The position numbers and the translations under genes are program-made. Of a stretch of DNA of 64,000 bases, positions 47,005-58,473 are shown in pieces. Source of the DNA: Tremella fuciformis (Eukaryota; Basidiomycota; Tremellomycetes; Tremellales; Tremellaceae). The notes below the pieces were generated by a model that saw nothing but the letters and a program-made list of their open reading frames with translations, did no database searches and was not told where the DNA came from. The stretch spans positions 1,674,001 through 1,738,000 of the forward strand of contig CP136492.1 in NCBI GenBank assembly GCA_032768795.1, read 5' to 3'. The number at the start of each line of letters is the position of its first letter. Positions within the stretch are counted from its first letter, which is position 1.

Positions 47005-47437
47005 TCTGGAATGGATTGCAATGGTCTCTGGTGGTGTCAGGTCTCTGATGGTGTCTGGTGAGTGAGGCCTGTGTGGGCGGCAAACCTCTGTCGTGTATAG
47101 CCCTGACAAGAACCGAGCTCTGCCTTATATAACTTCTCACGCACTTGTACTCCATCGCCAACTGGCCATCCTTTTAACAAAGGACTGACAAACCACTATT
47201 CCCTTGGCAAAACGAGCAGCCATTGCCACCAAGCGGTTGGTTATCGCTCAAGGATTGGGGAACGGGTACAAAAGGAGGTCAGCAGATATTTGGGATCTCC
47301 CATCTTTACGAAGTGAAGAGAGTGAAGATATTCGGATTCCTCGCATTCCAAATACACTTTTGTCACATCGTTTTGTCATGCATTTGCCCAACAAGAAACT
47401 ACGAATTGCTTCAGCATTGCTCACAAAAGACTGTGAT
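47005..47437. other. Intergenic region right of the array
   Basis: 433 bases between the start of paralogue 5 and the stop of the phosphatase gene. It includes the paralogue 5 promoter. No gene seen. Confidence 0.4.
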
Positions 47438-50400
47438 TTACGCATCCGCCATCGGGGCAGAACCTGATGTGCTCCGCAAGGCCTTCGGTTTCGCAGCTAC
47501 AGGTGGGGGCGGCTTGGCCTTCTTGGGCGAATTCGGAGGTCCGAGAGATTTGACGACCACGTCCGGTACGGCAGGAGCTATGAGACCACCCGGAGGTGGG
47601 GCATCCAGATCAAGCGAGACGCGTACCGCACGCGGCGGGGAGATGGCCGGGGCCTGACGTGCGGGGAGCGGAGGCGGACGAGCTGGATCTGAGGCATGCG
47701 TCCGTTCGGAGGGAGATTTGACAATGATGTATTCTCCAGTAGAAGAGGGTGTCATGCTGGGTGTAGGGGACGACGACAACATGCGCGAATGCGACGAGTT
47801 GAGTGATGATATTGACGTTTTGCGGGCGATTGCGGGCGCCGGACGTCGGTCGGCTGATGTGGAAGCCTGCATGATCGGCATCGAGGATGCAGAGAGTTGC
47901 CGATCAGGGACAGGCGGGGGTTTGCGTTTGACGCTATGCGGTTTGGCTGTGGGCGGAGGGCTGTTATCGTTCTGCGAGATAGACGTTAAGTATCGAGCCA
48001 CAACACCCGTAGGAGGTCGCGACGCTGCAACAGGTGGTGTTATGCGGTCCGGACTTGGCAGGGACGGAGTCCTTGCTGGCCGTGGCGGCAAAGCAGGCGC
48101 TTTAGTCAGAGCTGGGATAGGCTTGTTTCCGTTGCTCAATGAGGCTGTCTGATCAGTGACGGACCTTGCTGTAGACTGCCAACTAACTGGAAGTCAGGAG
48201 CTCAACAAGCGGTCTCATGCCCTGCTTGGCTCCGCGCTCTATTCTTGCGTCAAGTCTATCGCCTCCTGGGTTGCCTCCAATGGATCGCATGATTTCCTGA
48301 GTTATTTGACTCTTCCTCGCCTCGTCAACTTGACGGACTGCAGCTCTCAGGACAGCATAAACTGGTCTGTGATCGGACATCTGGAGCTCGGCTCGGCCGT
48401 AGCTCTCGAGCTGCAGCTGACAATCAGTCGATGTGAACCTGGAAGAAGACAATGCCCACATTGTCGCCACGGAATAATATCCGATCTGACGGTCAGCTCA
48501 GGGGTTCAAGGCGATCAATTTCCTTACCTGTCCAGGCAGGTACGCGCTGCTTCTCGCTAGTATCATAGGTATCCGTCCCATTGTCGCTGGGGGTGAGCTC
48601 TGTGTAGAATCGAGCTTGAGCTTCACTGACTACTTATATGTGGGATGGAATGTCAACGGGCCCTCGTCATAGCCAACAAACACCTCCCCATCGTCTATTG
48701 CTTGTTTGAGCTTGACCTATCAGCAAATCTTCAAGGTCAATGATCGCTCTCACCTGATCTGCACCGATCAAAGCATCCAGGTCACCTCGTTCCACCAAAG
48801 CCCGCACATCGAGGTTCGGCATCGCAACTCGATAATTCTGGGCATCAGCTTGGCGGCCCATATCGGACAGGAGCGTCTTCACGAAGTCGGCGGCCCAAAT
48901 GATGATACTACCAGTCAGCCACATGTGCAGCTTGTCACTCTTAGACGCACTCATGATCCTCGATGATCTTGCCCCTCAAGAACTTCAAGCCTTCAGAGAT
49001 CGTGCGATAGTCCGCATTTCTTTCGGCCACATTACTCTGCCCAGCGGCCAGATGACACGTCATGAGGCAGATACTTGTGTCAAAGAGGTCAAGACGGATG
49101 CCGACTCCACCTTTGTTCCCACTCAGCCCTTGTAGACCGGTCTGATCTCAGCATTCTCTCCAACTATGTCTCAAGTGTACCTAATCACCTTCTTGGTCGC
49201 ACTTTCGACATTTCGGACGCCCGATGTGAGCTCGGCTCGAATGACAACGATGAGAGCTGTCCCGACAAGCTGAAGGTTAGCTTGACCCAACGGGTATACT
49301 GCATTTGTTTACAGACCTGCTCGGACCGATAAAGTAGGTATTGAGGATGTTTACCGGAACGAGCATTGAAGGAGTCCATGATAGCTTGCTCCCACATGCG
49401 GCTTGCTAGTCAGACATACCTTGCCCCCAACATGCGACGCACCGTTTTGCCGGGTCCGTCTGTAAGATCTGTCCAGGGGTCAATTCCACAATCTCCTGGA
49501 ATGCGATCATATATATATCGGCACTTCTGATCAGATGTGTGCCACTGACATACACGCCGGTACCTACTCCGGGACATTGGGAGGAAACAGCCAATCGTTA
49601 AGAGATTCGTGCGGCGGCTGGACGAGTCAGACGACAAATGCGGCTAGAATGAAAACGCACGACGCCGTTGAGGTTCCATGTCCCCGAAAAGATCGTCAAC
49701 GGTTTGACCTGAGAATACTCTTCGACCCTGTACGAGTCAGAACAAATGAACAGGGTAGCCGAGAAGTCCTACCTAGCGGCGAGAGCTGTTTGCACTGAAT
49801 CGCCAATCGGGTCGAATAGGATGACAGGACGCTGTCCGGCAATCATTCCAAGCAGCAAGTCGATGGCGTTCTGCTTGCCCTTGTCTTGGAAATTGGTGAT
49901 ATATGCTCTGATCGATCAACACGCGTTCAGGTACACACTAACAAGGCTGACCGGCCAACGCTCTTCGTTGCATCACTCAACAGCCCGGCGAAGGTCTTCT
50001 TGCCCGACCTGGTCGCCGAAGTATTCAGAGCGCCTGTGCCCGCGTAAATCTTACTGAGACGATCTCCGTTGTCGGCCCAGAGCTGACGATGCGCCGACCA
50101 CAAGGTGGGATTGTTCTGCAGAGGCGATCCTATGGACTGGAGGAACTTGGCTAGCGTGATAGAGGAAATGACATCCTGAATGTAATTTGTGCGGTCAAGA
50201 CTGGGGTAAGAACCAATCCTAGCGGTGTTGGCGTAACTGACCAGTCTAGACAATTGACGCGAAAGACACCTTGCTGTTTCTCTATGATCTGTCCGGAGGA
50301 CGCGTCGATCGCCGTCCAGCCAAATCTCTCTGTAGAATCTACTACACCTCGCAGTCTGGTCGAGAAGTCGTATTTGGGAGCATCTTGCCCGTTTGCTCGT

Positions 50401-51786
50401 ATCGCCGCGTGAAAGTCGTATGCCGTGAGATCGACAGAACCCTTGGTGTCATGATTTGACAAGGCCTTCTCGTCAAGGGGATGCGTTTCAAGCGTCTCCT
50501 TCAGCTGCTCTAGATGATCCGAGTATGCGGCGGAAAGCATCGCTTCGGCGTCTCGTTGACCGAGCAGATTGACTGCATGCACCGAGTGATAATGCTCCAA
50601 TAGCTCAATGAAGTGCTTGTCGAAAGCTGGCTGCGTGGCTTGCGGGGGCTAACAATGAGCTTTAATTCCGTCGGGACAGGATCTGCTCACTCTAGTGATC
50701 TCCACCTTCTGCTGCAGTGTCTGAATGCCGGTGCTGGGCTGCTGCCAAAACAGAGGAACACTTCCTCTGATCTCGACATAGCTCATGCAGACACTGTCTG
50801 TGGCAAGGATGACCTCTGTCTCGACAAAGTTGGCCACTTGTCCGTCGTCATCGATCCCTCGCGTTCGAAATCTAGCTCCTGCTCGTTTCCAGCTGAGCCG
50901 GCTGATTATGCCTAGAGCGGCGACTTCGGGTCGGCCGTCAGCGGACCATGCGCCGGTGCTGACAGGGGTAGAGCCGCAAAAGCCCTGTATGATGGGCACG
51001 ATCACGCTTTGCTCGTCGAGCTCTTGACGAACGTCTGGGGGCAAGCCCGACCGGAATGCCAATAAGGGGGCGAGGAGGGTCGAATTCCATACGAATCTCT
51101 CATCAAACGTCTCCAGCGGGTGTCCCGCGCGGCCCTGCTCTGCATGGACCCAGTTGGCATCTCCCATACGTGTCGAGATGTCCCACTTGCATTCTTCGGC
51201 AAAGAAGAAGCTGCCTGACTCGAGGTACTTGCGCATGCCCATACACGGGTGCTCGAGACCCTGCTGTTGCGCTTGACTCTGAGTGGTCGACTGCGTTGAA
51301 TGCAGAGAAGTGGAGTCATAGCCATCTTCGAGGTCGTTGATGGGATACGCAGAGTTGATGGAGGCGACGAGATCTGGAGGGTCCCAAAATGAAGAGGTGA
51401 GCGAATGAAACTCGACGCCGAGGACGCGGGCTGGGCGGAGGGACGAAGAGGGGAGGAGAGGGGACAGGGGCGAATAGCTCGATAGTAGGAGGAGGAAGAT
51501 GTCCGGGATCGGCGAGCGCTCTAGCTATCAGCTGTGAGGGCTCGAAGGTAGATAGCTGACCACTGGGCACGCTCGTCACGCCCAGCACGCCCTCAACCGT
51601 CCGGCCCCTACTGGCCATGACCATCCCCCGCACGTCCACCTCATCGAGCGGGAGGAACTCGGCGACCACGACGCTGCGGGACGCTTTGGATTCGGTCGCA
51701 TCCGGCTGACGGAAGACGAGAGCGTGCGTCGGGGTCAGGAGGAAGAATGCCCGAGGGGAGGGACGCAGGTAGAGCGTCGCGGGCAT
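47438..51786 (-). CDS. Synaptojanin-type phosphoinositide phosphatase (Sac1 + 5-phosphatase)
   Basis: Two-phosphatase protein acting on PI(4,5)P2 and related lipids in endocytosis and actin control; counterpart of yeast Inp51-53. Start at 51786 (MPATLYLRPS). The Sac1 domain shows FVWNSTLLAPLLAFR, VIVPIIQGFCGS and GSVPLFWQQ. Its catalytic CX5R motif NCLDCLDRTN is completed only by splicing at about 50210-50250. The 5-phosphatase domain follows with FSGTWNLNG, DIYMIAFQEIVELTPGQIL, GLSGNKGGVGIRL, IIWAADFNYR, VPAWTDRILFRGDN and SDHRPVYAVL. The last 230 residues are a Pro-rich tail with PPPLPARQ-type motifs that could bind SH3 domains. At least ten short introns. The full domain order of fungal synaptojanins is present. 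Confidence 0.93.
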
Positions 51787-52209
51787 TTTGGTGGTGGTCT
51801 GCTGGTCTGGACCAGACCCAACCGCAAAGAACCGACCGTGAGGACAAAGAGGGGTCGGCTGGGATCAAGTCATGACGCGTGACCCTTTGTCGCCTCGAGG
51901 CTCGGTATAGGAACGGTGCAGAGCTGCGAGCTGAGAACGATAGAGCGTGCTGTCTGTCGAGGAATGAAGGCCGTTCGTCATCGCCTGACCGACGCTGGGT
52001 TGTATGACTTCAGGCACGGATCCGAGACTTCGGCGGTGGCAAAGAGTTAGAACGGACATCGCCGACCTCAGAGACCGGATGACCGGCGAGCGTCCATGCT
52101 GCTGCCTACATGGAGGGGTGTAAATATGCAGAGAGAATGGGACGGCGCAGCTAGAGCTGCGTCTCCCCACTTGCACTGACGAGGATCAACCGGGAGACGA
52201 TTGTGGAAG
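51787..52209. promoter_or_regulatory. Divergent promoter region, phosphatase / MBL protein
   Basis: 423 bases between two divergent start codons. No gene is supported, and no specific factor site is claimed. Confidence 0.4.
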
Positions 52210-53510
52210 ATGCGCCTGACACCAGTCGACACGCTAGAGGTCCAGGTACTGGTGGACAATGGTATATCTTCTTGACCAGCCGGTCGGAATGAGCTGATGC
52301 CATAGTGATCGAGTGGTAGGTCACATATACAGCCACGGCAATAGAAATTCACGAGGAGGTTCTCCGCTCTTCCTGAAGGCTTCGTGCACGAAGCACCGCA
52401 GCACATTCCGCGAGCCAAGAAGGATCCCATCTCAGGACTGCCCCTGCTGGATTTTGAGAACTACTGCTGTGGCGCCCACGGGCTCGCGATTCTCATTGCG
52501 AGTCCCCGTATCTACAAAAGATGCTCCGCTGAAACTCTACAGAAGACCACGATCGACGGGGTTGAGCATCAAGTCTTGCTGGACGCCGGACCCGAGGCTC
52601 TGACCATCGAGCGCAATGTCCAAGCCCTGCTCGTCAAGCTGGAAGACCTCGACGCGCTCGTGCTTTCGCATTGGCACTGCGACCGTGGGTCTCTCGTCCT
52701 CAACGCATCATTGCTCACTGACATAAGACTCTGGGGGTATACTGCGAACGCTCGAGATGCGGAATAACACCCCTGGGCTCCCAGCACTCAAAGTAGACTT
52801 GCACCCAGACCGGCCGATCCGGAGAGGCATAGCCCCTCCGCCAGAGTACAAGCCCAAAGTGGCGCTGAACCCCGACCCCACATTCGACGAGATCCGCGCA
52901 CGGAACGGCGAGGTGGACCTGCATCCCGAAGCACACGAGGTTTTAGGCCGTGATGGCCTGCCAACCGGAGTCGGCGTGAGCGGTGAGATTCCCCGTTGGA
53001 GCAGATTTGAGCGGGGTATACCGGGTGCCGTGACGTGGAAAGAGGAAGACGGGGAGGCGGGATGGTTCACTGACGAGGTGAGTGCTCGGGTACTTGGGGG
53101 GAGAATAGGGCTGAGCGCAGCTCATCATGGACGAGCGCTATGTCGTAGTCGACGTGAAAGGAAAAGGCCTGGTCGTGTTCAGCTCGTGTAGCCACGCGGG
53201 TATCTGCAATGTGCTCCGGGACGCGCAGACGAGGTACGAGCGCCCTGTGCACATGGTCGTCGGCGGGCTGCACCTGGTTCCTACCGCCATGCAGCCCGTC
53301 AAGGAGACCATCGACTTCCTCGCCAGGCGGATACACCCGCGCCCAAAGTACGTCCTCCCGCTGCATTGCACGGGGCTCGAGGCGCGCGGCCTCATACGGG
53401 ATGCGCTCGGTGAGGGATGCGTCCCTGCGGGAGTAGGAATGAAGGTGGTCATACAGGGCGACGAAGCGGCCGAGGCCGCGCTGGACGAGTTGGAGCTCAA
53501 GGTCGATTGA
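52210..53510 (+). CDS. Metallo-beta-lactamase fold protein (COG1237-like)
   Basis: Metal-dependent hydrolase-fold protein of the group resembling archaeal/bacterial COG1237. The start is placed at 52210 because it gives the family N terminus LEVQVLVDN. A very short exon (VIEW) at about 52306-52315 and another intron then lead into the long exon (EGFVHEAPQHIPR). The metal-binding motif is HWHCDHSGG; its last His codon is formed across the 43-base intron at 52685-52727. Further ligands: SSCSHAGICN, with the exon after the intron near 53078-53126, then VGGLHLV and VLPLHCTG. Most metal ligands of the fold are therefore visible. Substrate unknown; the dihydropterin phosphate synthase annotation sometimes given to such proteins should not be assumed. 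Confidence 0.8.
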
Positions 53511-53774
53511 CGCCCCTTCGCGCTCGGCGTTCCGTTGTACCTCTTAGTACAAGTTCAGTCTGTACCCTCACCAATGTATATGCATCGTGCAAGTGTTGCA
53601 GTGGAATCACAATGTGGATATGTATGTAAGTGGTATGAACAATGGAGGACATCTAGTTGGCACAAGTACCGGACTCAAGATCGATCAGGCAGGCCAGCTA
53701 CCTGGCAATGCAGCATCGGGATTGTAAGAGTAGCTAATATCAGCAACGTCGATGTGGTCGTACGCCGCGACGAC

Positions 53775-55519
53775 TCACTTGAAGCATTGTGACTGAAGCA
53801 AGTACTCTGCCTTGCGGTACAGCGGATTTGGCTGTACGCTCGGACCGGGACGGTCCACACAGATCTCGACAGTGAGGTCGTACGAGCGCTGATCGTTCAC
53901 TTTGAAGTGCACAGAGCCGACTATGCGTTCGCCCTTGTTGATCGCGAGCGGCTCAGGCAGGAGTAGGCGCGCTTGTCTACGAGTCAGCTCATGCGATAAG
54001 GGAACATTCAAAGGACTGACTGCCAGTGCGTGCGTGCAGCTGATGGTAAGCTTGACATATAGTACAGCGAGTCCGCAACTCACCATCAGGTCCAGTTGAC
54101 AGCCGTACGTGAAGGCCTCCTGGCGGAGGAGGTGGAGTCGGTCCAGGATTGAGAGGTGGCTCTTGTGACCCCACGGCCCACATGTTGAACGGCTTGTTCA
54201 CCGGGTAATTCCACTGCTCCAGCAAATCATCATCATCGTTTGGCGGTATTGGCGGGTCCGAGTTTGGGTTCGGGAAGAAATCAAGATCAAACCACGAGGC
54301 AAGACCGTTGATCAGGGCGGTTCGTGTAACAACAAAGTCTATAGGGACAGAAAATTCAAGCAGCGATTCGGTAGAGCAGGTGTAGAAGTTAAAAGTCTTA
54401 GGTGGACAAGGTGTGGCGATGAGCGACGAAGGCGGGAACATGCCAACGATCGGTTGAGCTGCTGTTTAGAGGAAAACTTGACCTGAAGGCTAATTCTCAC
54501 CGAAGACCTCTTCTTTGGCTGCAGGATACAGATCGCGGAAGTCGGTCCCGAACAGGGTAGCATTGAAGAACTGTGCCTGTGAAATGAGCTAGGCCAAAAG
54601 GCGCTAAGAACCATCTTACCTTCGTTTCTGTCTCGTTGTAGAGACCCTCGTCTGTAAACGGGCAAAAGTAGATGTGCCCGGCTGAGGGAAGGAGCTGGCC
54701 GCCAGGGCGGAGAAATCGGTCCCTCGCCAGCAAGAAGCTCTCGACCTGCTGTTGAGTTCCGTCCTCCTCAGATCATTTTAGGACCTACCATACGCTCATG
54801 CAGGAGCATGACACCGATCGGCTCCGAGATGATGGTGTCTACTTTGCCCGTGCGCAGGACCGCTTTTTGCACAGCAGGGTCCTCTACCATACCCCTCTCT
54901 ACCTGAATACGATCCTTGAGTTGAGCATTTGTATGCCCACGTTGGGCCGCATTGACGATCTGATCATCAGCCCCCGCTATCGCCGTGATCCGCCACTGAC
55001 CGTAACGATCTTGTCAGCCATGGAAGAGGCTTCGAGGGCGATGACACGCCGCGCGCCGGCCTGTGCCGACATGTAGGACAGAATGCCCGAGCCTGTATGT
55101 CAGCTCGACTATTTGGGCGACGTGACGCGGAGCTCACCCGCCCCGACATCAAGCACGAGCTTGTCTTGAAAGGCCACAGCGGCGTTGCCCAAGATTGCTT
55201 TGCGATACGTGCCGGTCCTGCTGATATCCGATATCATGTTGGCCCTTTCCATCAGCATACCACTGTTGGGGAGAAACGGTTGGCCACTCGCTGGTTCTGG
55301 AGGGACGAGTAGAAGTTGAAGTAGTAGTCCTGGTCCTTGCTGAGACCCGTCTTCCTGTCCGACGTCAGTTGGGGAATCTGTATGTGAAGCCTGTCCGCAC
55401 TCATGATCCCCACCAGCTGAACCTTCTCGGCCGTTCCCCTTCTTGCTGGCGACACCGTTAACGTGCACCTTTCCCTCCGCGCCCGCACCGAACAGAGAGC
55501 CCATCGTCTCGTCGTCCAT
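53775..55519 (-). CDS. Protein arginine methyltransferase, CARM1/PRMT4-like
   Basis: SAM-dependent protein arginine methyltransferase, probably type I. Start at 55519 (MDDETMGSLFG). After a short N terminus come YYFNFYSSLQNQ and RTGTYRKAILGN, then the SAM-binding block KLVLDVGAG. The double-E loop reads ISEPIGVMLLHERM, with both Glu kept; PRMT4 proteins usually have SEPMGYML here. The barrel domain continues with FFNATLFGTDFRDLYP, ALINGLASWFDLDFFP and the end of an introduced acidic/Pro-rich loop (PPNDDDDLLEQW) not seen in compact family members. Late blocks EPLAINKGERIVGSVHF and RSYDLTVEI precede the stop at 53775. Seven or more introns. The order of blocks is closest to CARM1. Confidence 0.82.
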
Positions 55520-55919
55520 CGTGCTCGAGCCCGAGCTGCGCTCCTGATGTCCTCTTGCCCAGGTCGAAAAGACGCGATCAAAACTGTGCAGCTGTCGACC
55601 GGTGTGGGACCTTTTTCGGCTTGGCCTTTTGCGCCCCGGGACAATCCCTCTTGTCCGTCCTACGGCTTCACTGCCTCAAAGGGACGCGAAGATTTGCGAG
55701 AGACAAGGATGATGGCGACAGCCTGTCCCTCGAGCTTCAAGGTGAACGAGAAAAACGGCTACAAGTACGAGGTTTGATGGACCCATGCACAGCTGCCTTT
55801 CGTTTAGCCCCGACCAACTCGGTGCCCCACATCTCCCTCCACCTGTATGTGTCCCCCCTCCCCCACTCTCTCTTTGTCTGCATTAACCAAAGGAGCAGAC
55901 ACTCCAGACTCTCATAATC
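55520..55919. promoter_or_regulatory. Divergent promoter region, PRMT / EEP protein
   Basis: 400 bases between divergent starts. The side near 55850-55880 is C/T-rich, as in other leaders here. Overlapping frames at 55463-55917 are not thought to be coding. Confidence 0.4.
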
Positions 55920-57125
55920 ATGGTCACTACTTCGCGGTCAAGTTCTTCCAGCTCCAATTCTGACACTCGCGACATGGACAGTGCCAAGACATCTCCACCG
56001 CCAATCCGAGTGGCTACACTCAACGTGTGCGTCATGGCCTGTCGTCTGTTGTTGCGAAGAGGGCGACGCTCATGTGTAGGAGGTATGATGGAAGGTCGTC
56101 TTCTCCCGTGCCGATCCCGGATCAAACGGACGTGTGGAAAGGCTCGCTGAGCACATCCCACGGCCTTTCGAAGAAGCCGTACTCGCCCGACTCGTACGAA
56201 GAGCTGCGGTGGTCGGAGCGCCGGGTGCCCCTTGCCGACTACTTCGCTTCGACGGGCACACTGGACATCATAGGGTTCCAAGAGGTCCTGCACAATCAGT
56301 TCAAAGATCTGCAGACACTTCTCGGCCCCGAGTACGACTCGTATGGTGTGGGGAGGGACGACGGCGGCACAAAGGGGGAATACTCGCCCATCTTCTACAG
56401 AAAGTCCCGCTTCGATCTCGTCGACTCGGCCACCATCTGGCTCAGTACGACACCGGAGAAGCCTTCGGTTGGGTGGGATGCGGTGAGTGCAGAGACGTAG
56501 ACTGAAAGGACCGCTGAGAAGGCAGAGTCAAACGCGAATCGCCACACTTCTCACACTTCGCGACAAGGAGACTGGGCATCCGGTACACTCCATCTGCACC
56601 CATTGGGACGACAGAGGTGTCGAAGCTCGAGCGGAAAGTGCGCTATTGATCCGCGCAGAGACCCATAGGAGGATCGAAACTATTGAGAAGAGTCATGGAC
56701 TCTCTTCTGGCCCCGTCATCCTTTTCGGCGACTTTAACTCGCCGCAAGAGGAGAACGGGTACAAGAATATCACTTCCTCCAAGCCGTTGGAGACTGGTCA
56801 AGCGTCATTTTTCTTCCACGACGCTTTCAAGATCTTGAGGTGTAGGCCACATGGGTCCCAAACGCGCCCATTTGGCCCAGTCAATACGTATACCGGTTTT
56901 GCTCCGACCCAAAACCGAGATGCGAAGCGCATCGACTTTATCATGCTGGCTTCCGGCGCCTCTCCCGACGAGGGCCTCGGTGATACAGGAGCCGTGAGGG
57001 CGAGGGGAGGATTGGAGGTATCTGGTCTCAGAGTGATAGACAGCTACGTCGTGGAGGATGCTGGTGGCTTCACAGGCAGATTCTCGGATCACAACATCGT
57101 TGAGGCGACCTTGACCTTCGCATGA
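55920..57125 (+). CDS. Endonuclease/exonuclease/phosphatase family protein
   Basis: Member of the Mg-dependent EEP fold (COG3568-like group), hydrolysing a phosphodiester or phosphomonoester of unknown identity. Ser-rich start at 55920, then IRVATLNV. Splicing an intron at about 56027-56080 continues as RYDGRSSS. Catalytic landmarks: IGFQEVLHNQ (Glu for metal), CTHWDDRG, FGDFNSPQEENG, and FSDHNIVEATLTF at the end. A second intron lies near 56481-56528. No signal peptide, so probably intracellular. Full-length for the family (about 360 residues). Confidence 0.85.
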
Positions 57126-57246
57126 AGCGCCGACCCGGCCTCCAGTCATCCCCACTGTATATCTGATTTGATGATGTGCATTGTGTTTGTGTCTATGTGA
57201 TCCGGTTTAAGCGTCGAGAAGAGCGAAGAAGATATGATAAGATGGC

Positions 57247-57991
57247 CTATGGGCCTTCCAGACCCTGATACTCGGATTCAATTCCAGGCTCCATCAGCAC
57301 CGCATGCCCGACGATCAGGATGGCGGACGATCCGACAAGCCAGAAGAAGGTGGATACTGGCGAGGCGAACCAGAGCAGAGGAAGCCCGATGACGAAGAGC
57401 GCAATGTAAAGGGTCTTCTGGGTGATGACCTGACCGCCAACGTGAATGGGTTCCGGTGCTACTTTATCAACTATACCCTGTGACGTTCGCAGCAAAGGCA
57501 CTTACCGTACTTGTTGATAAGGGCGAAGCCACCGAAGAGGAAGAGGATGGCTATGAGCAGAATAGGGTTGAGGATGCTGCATGTTCAGCGAACCGACCTC
57601 CGTCGTTCCTCTAAAAGGCTTACATGGCGTAAAGGGCGAGAGCAATGACAATCAAGAGGTAGTTGCCGGAGAACGCGCGAGTGTTGTAAGTAATCCTCTG
57701 GCATCATCAGCTCGTCGTGCGGGCGGTATCCAAAGGCGACCTACCGAGGTCGCCTCGTTCAGGTCTTTCGGGCGAGAGATCTGGCGATGGTCAAACTGTT
57801 ACATGTGAGCTGGGGAGGAACAGATATAGCTGGAGCTCACAAATTCCTGCGGGGGCTTCAGAGTTGACAGCCGGGTCTCCTAACCTGATCAGCACCGCCG
57901 CAGCACACCGAAGCTTGGCCATCAAATCAGACGCCGCACCACTCACCCGGAAGTGCTTGGCCATATCTGCTGCTTTGCCGACGTACTCCAT
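57247..57991 (-). CDS. PRA1-family prenylated Rab acceptor
   Basis: Small Golgi/ER membrane protein of the PRA1/Yip3 family that interacts with prenylated Rab GTPases. Start at 57991 (MEYVGKAADMAKHF). After introns the family core reads EATSRITYNTRAFSGNYLLI, followed by hydrophobic pairs ALALYAILNPILLIAILFLF and YIALFVIGLPLLWF. The ending GHAVLMEPGIESEYQGLEG at 57247 is typical. Roughly 170-180 residues over at least four introns. Divergent from the HDAC gene and convergent with the EEP gene, with only 121 bases between stops. Confidence 0.88.
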
Positions 57992-58473
57992 CGTGAGTCA
58001 CTGCCTCCTGTGCTGAGTAGCGGTCAAAGAGTGTGATGCTCGTGGCGAGTCTCAACGTCGAGTGGAATGAGAGTGTGTACTTTGTGAATCTACCCAACGC
58101 GGCAACGAAGACGCCCCCCACCCCGCCACCGCCCACTCTCACTTTCCCACGGTCATCACGGTACCTTCAGGCACATCAGCTTGCTCTGTCTTTGCTGCAG
58201 GCACAGTCCACCAAAGACGACTGGATTGATGAACTGATCTTTTCTCTTCAGCATCATCTGCATAGCGTCTCGACTGCCAAACGCGCCGCGTGGTCGTGCA
58301 CAGTGTCTGCGCTCGCCCCTCTCGACCCCTCTGGCAGAAGTCATCTTCCCATTCCCCTTGCCTCCCTTCCATTGTCATCTTCTCCTTTCATACCATCTTG
58401 CGACCCAAATTGCGCCTCCTTCATATATAAAGGGTAAGTCGCTCACTTCTGCCCGTCTGCACTGCTCTTACCA
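57992..58473. promoter_or_regulatory. Divergent promoter region, PRA1 / HDAC
   Basis: 482 bases between divergent start codons, with C-rich runs (near 58110-58140 and 58300-58390) and a TATATAAAG at about 58424-58432, roughly 45 bases before the HDAC ATG, which is a plausible TATA element. No gene supported. Confidence 0.45.

Noticed and set aside
50205..50255. Apparent loss of the Sac1 catalytic motif (NCLDW in place of NCLDC)
   Set aside because: The TGG is TG plus an intron donor; splicing gives NCLDCLDRTN.
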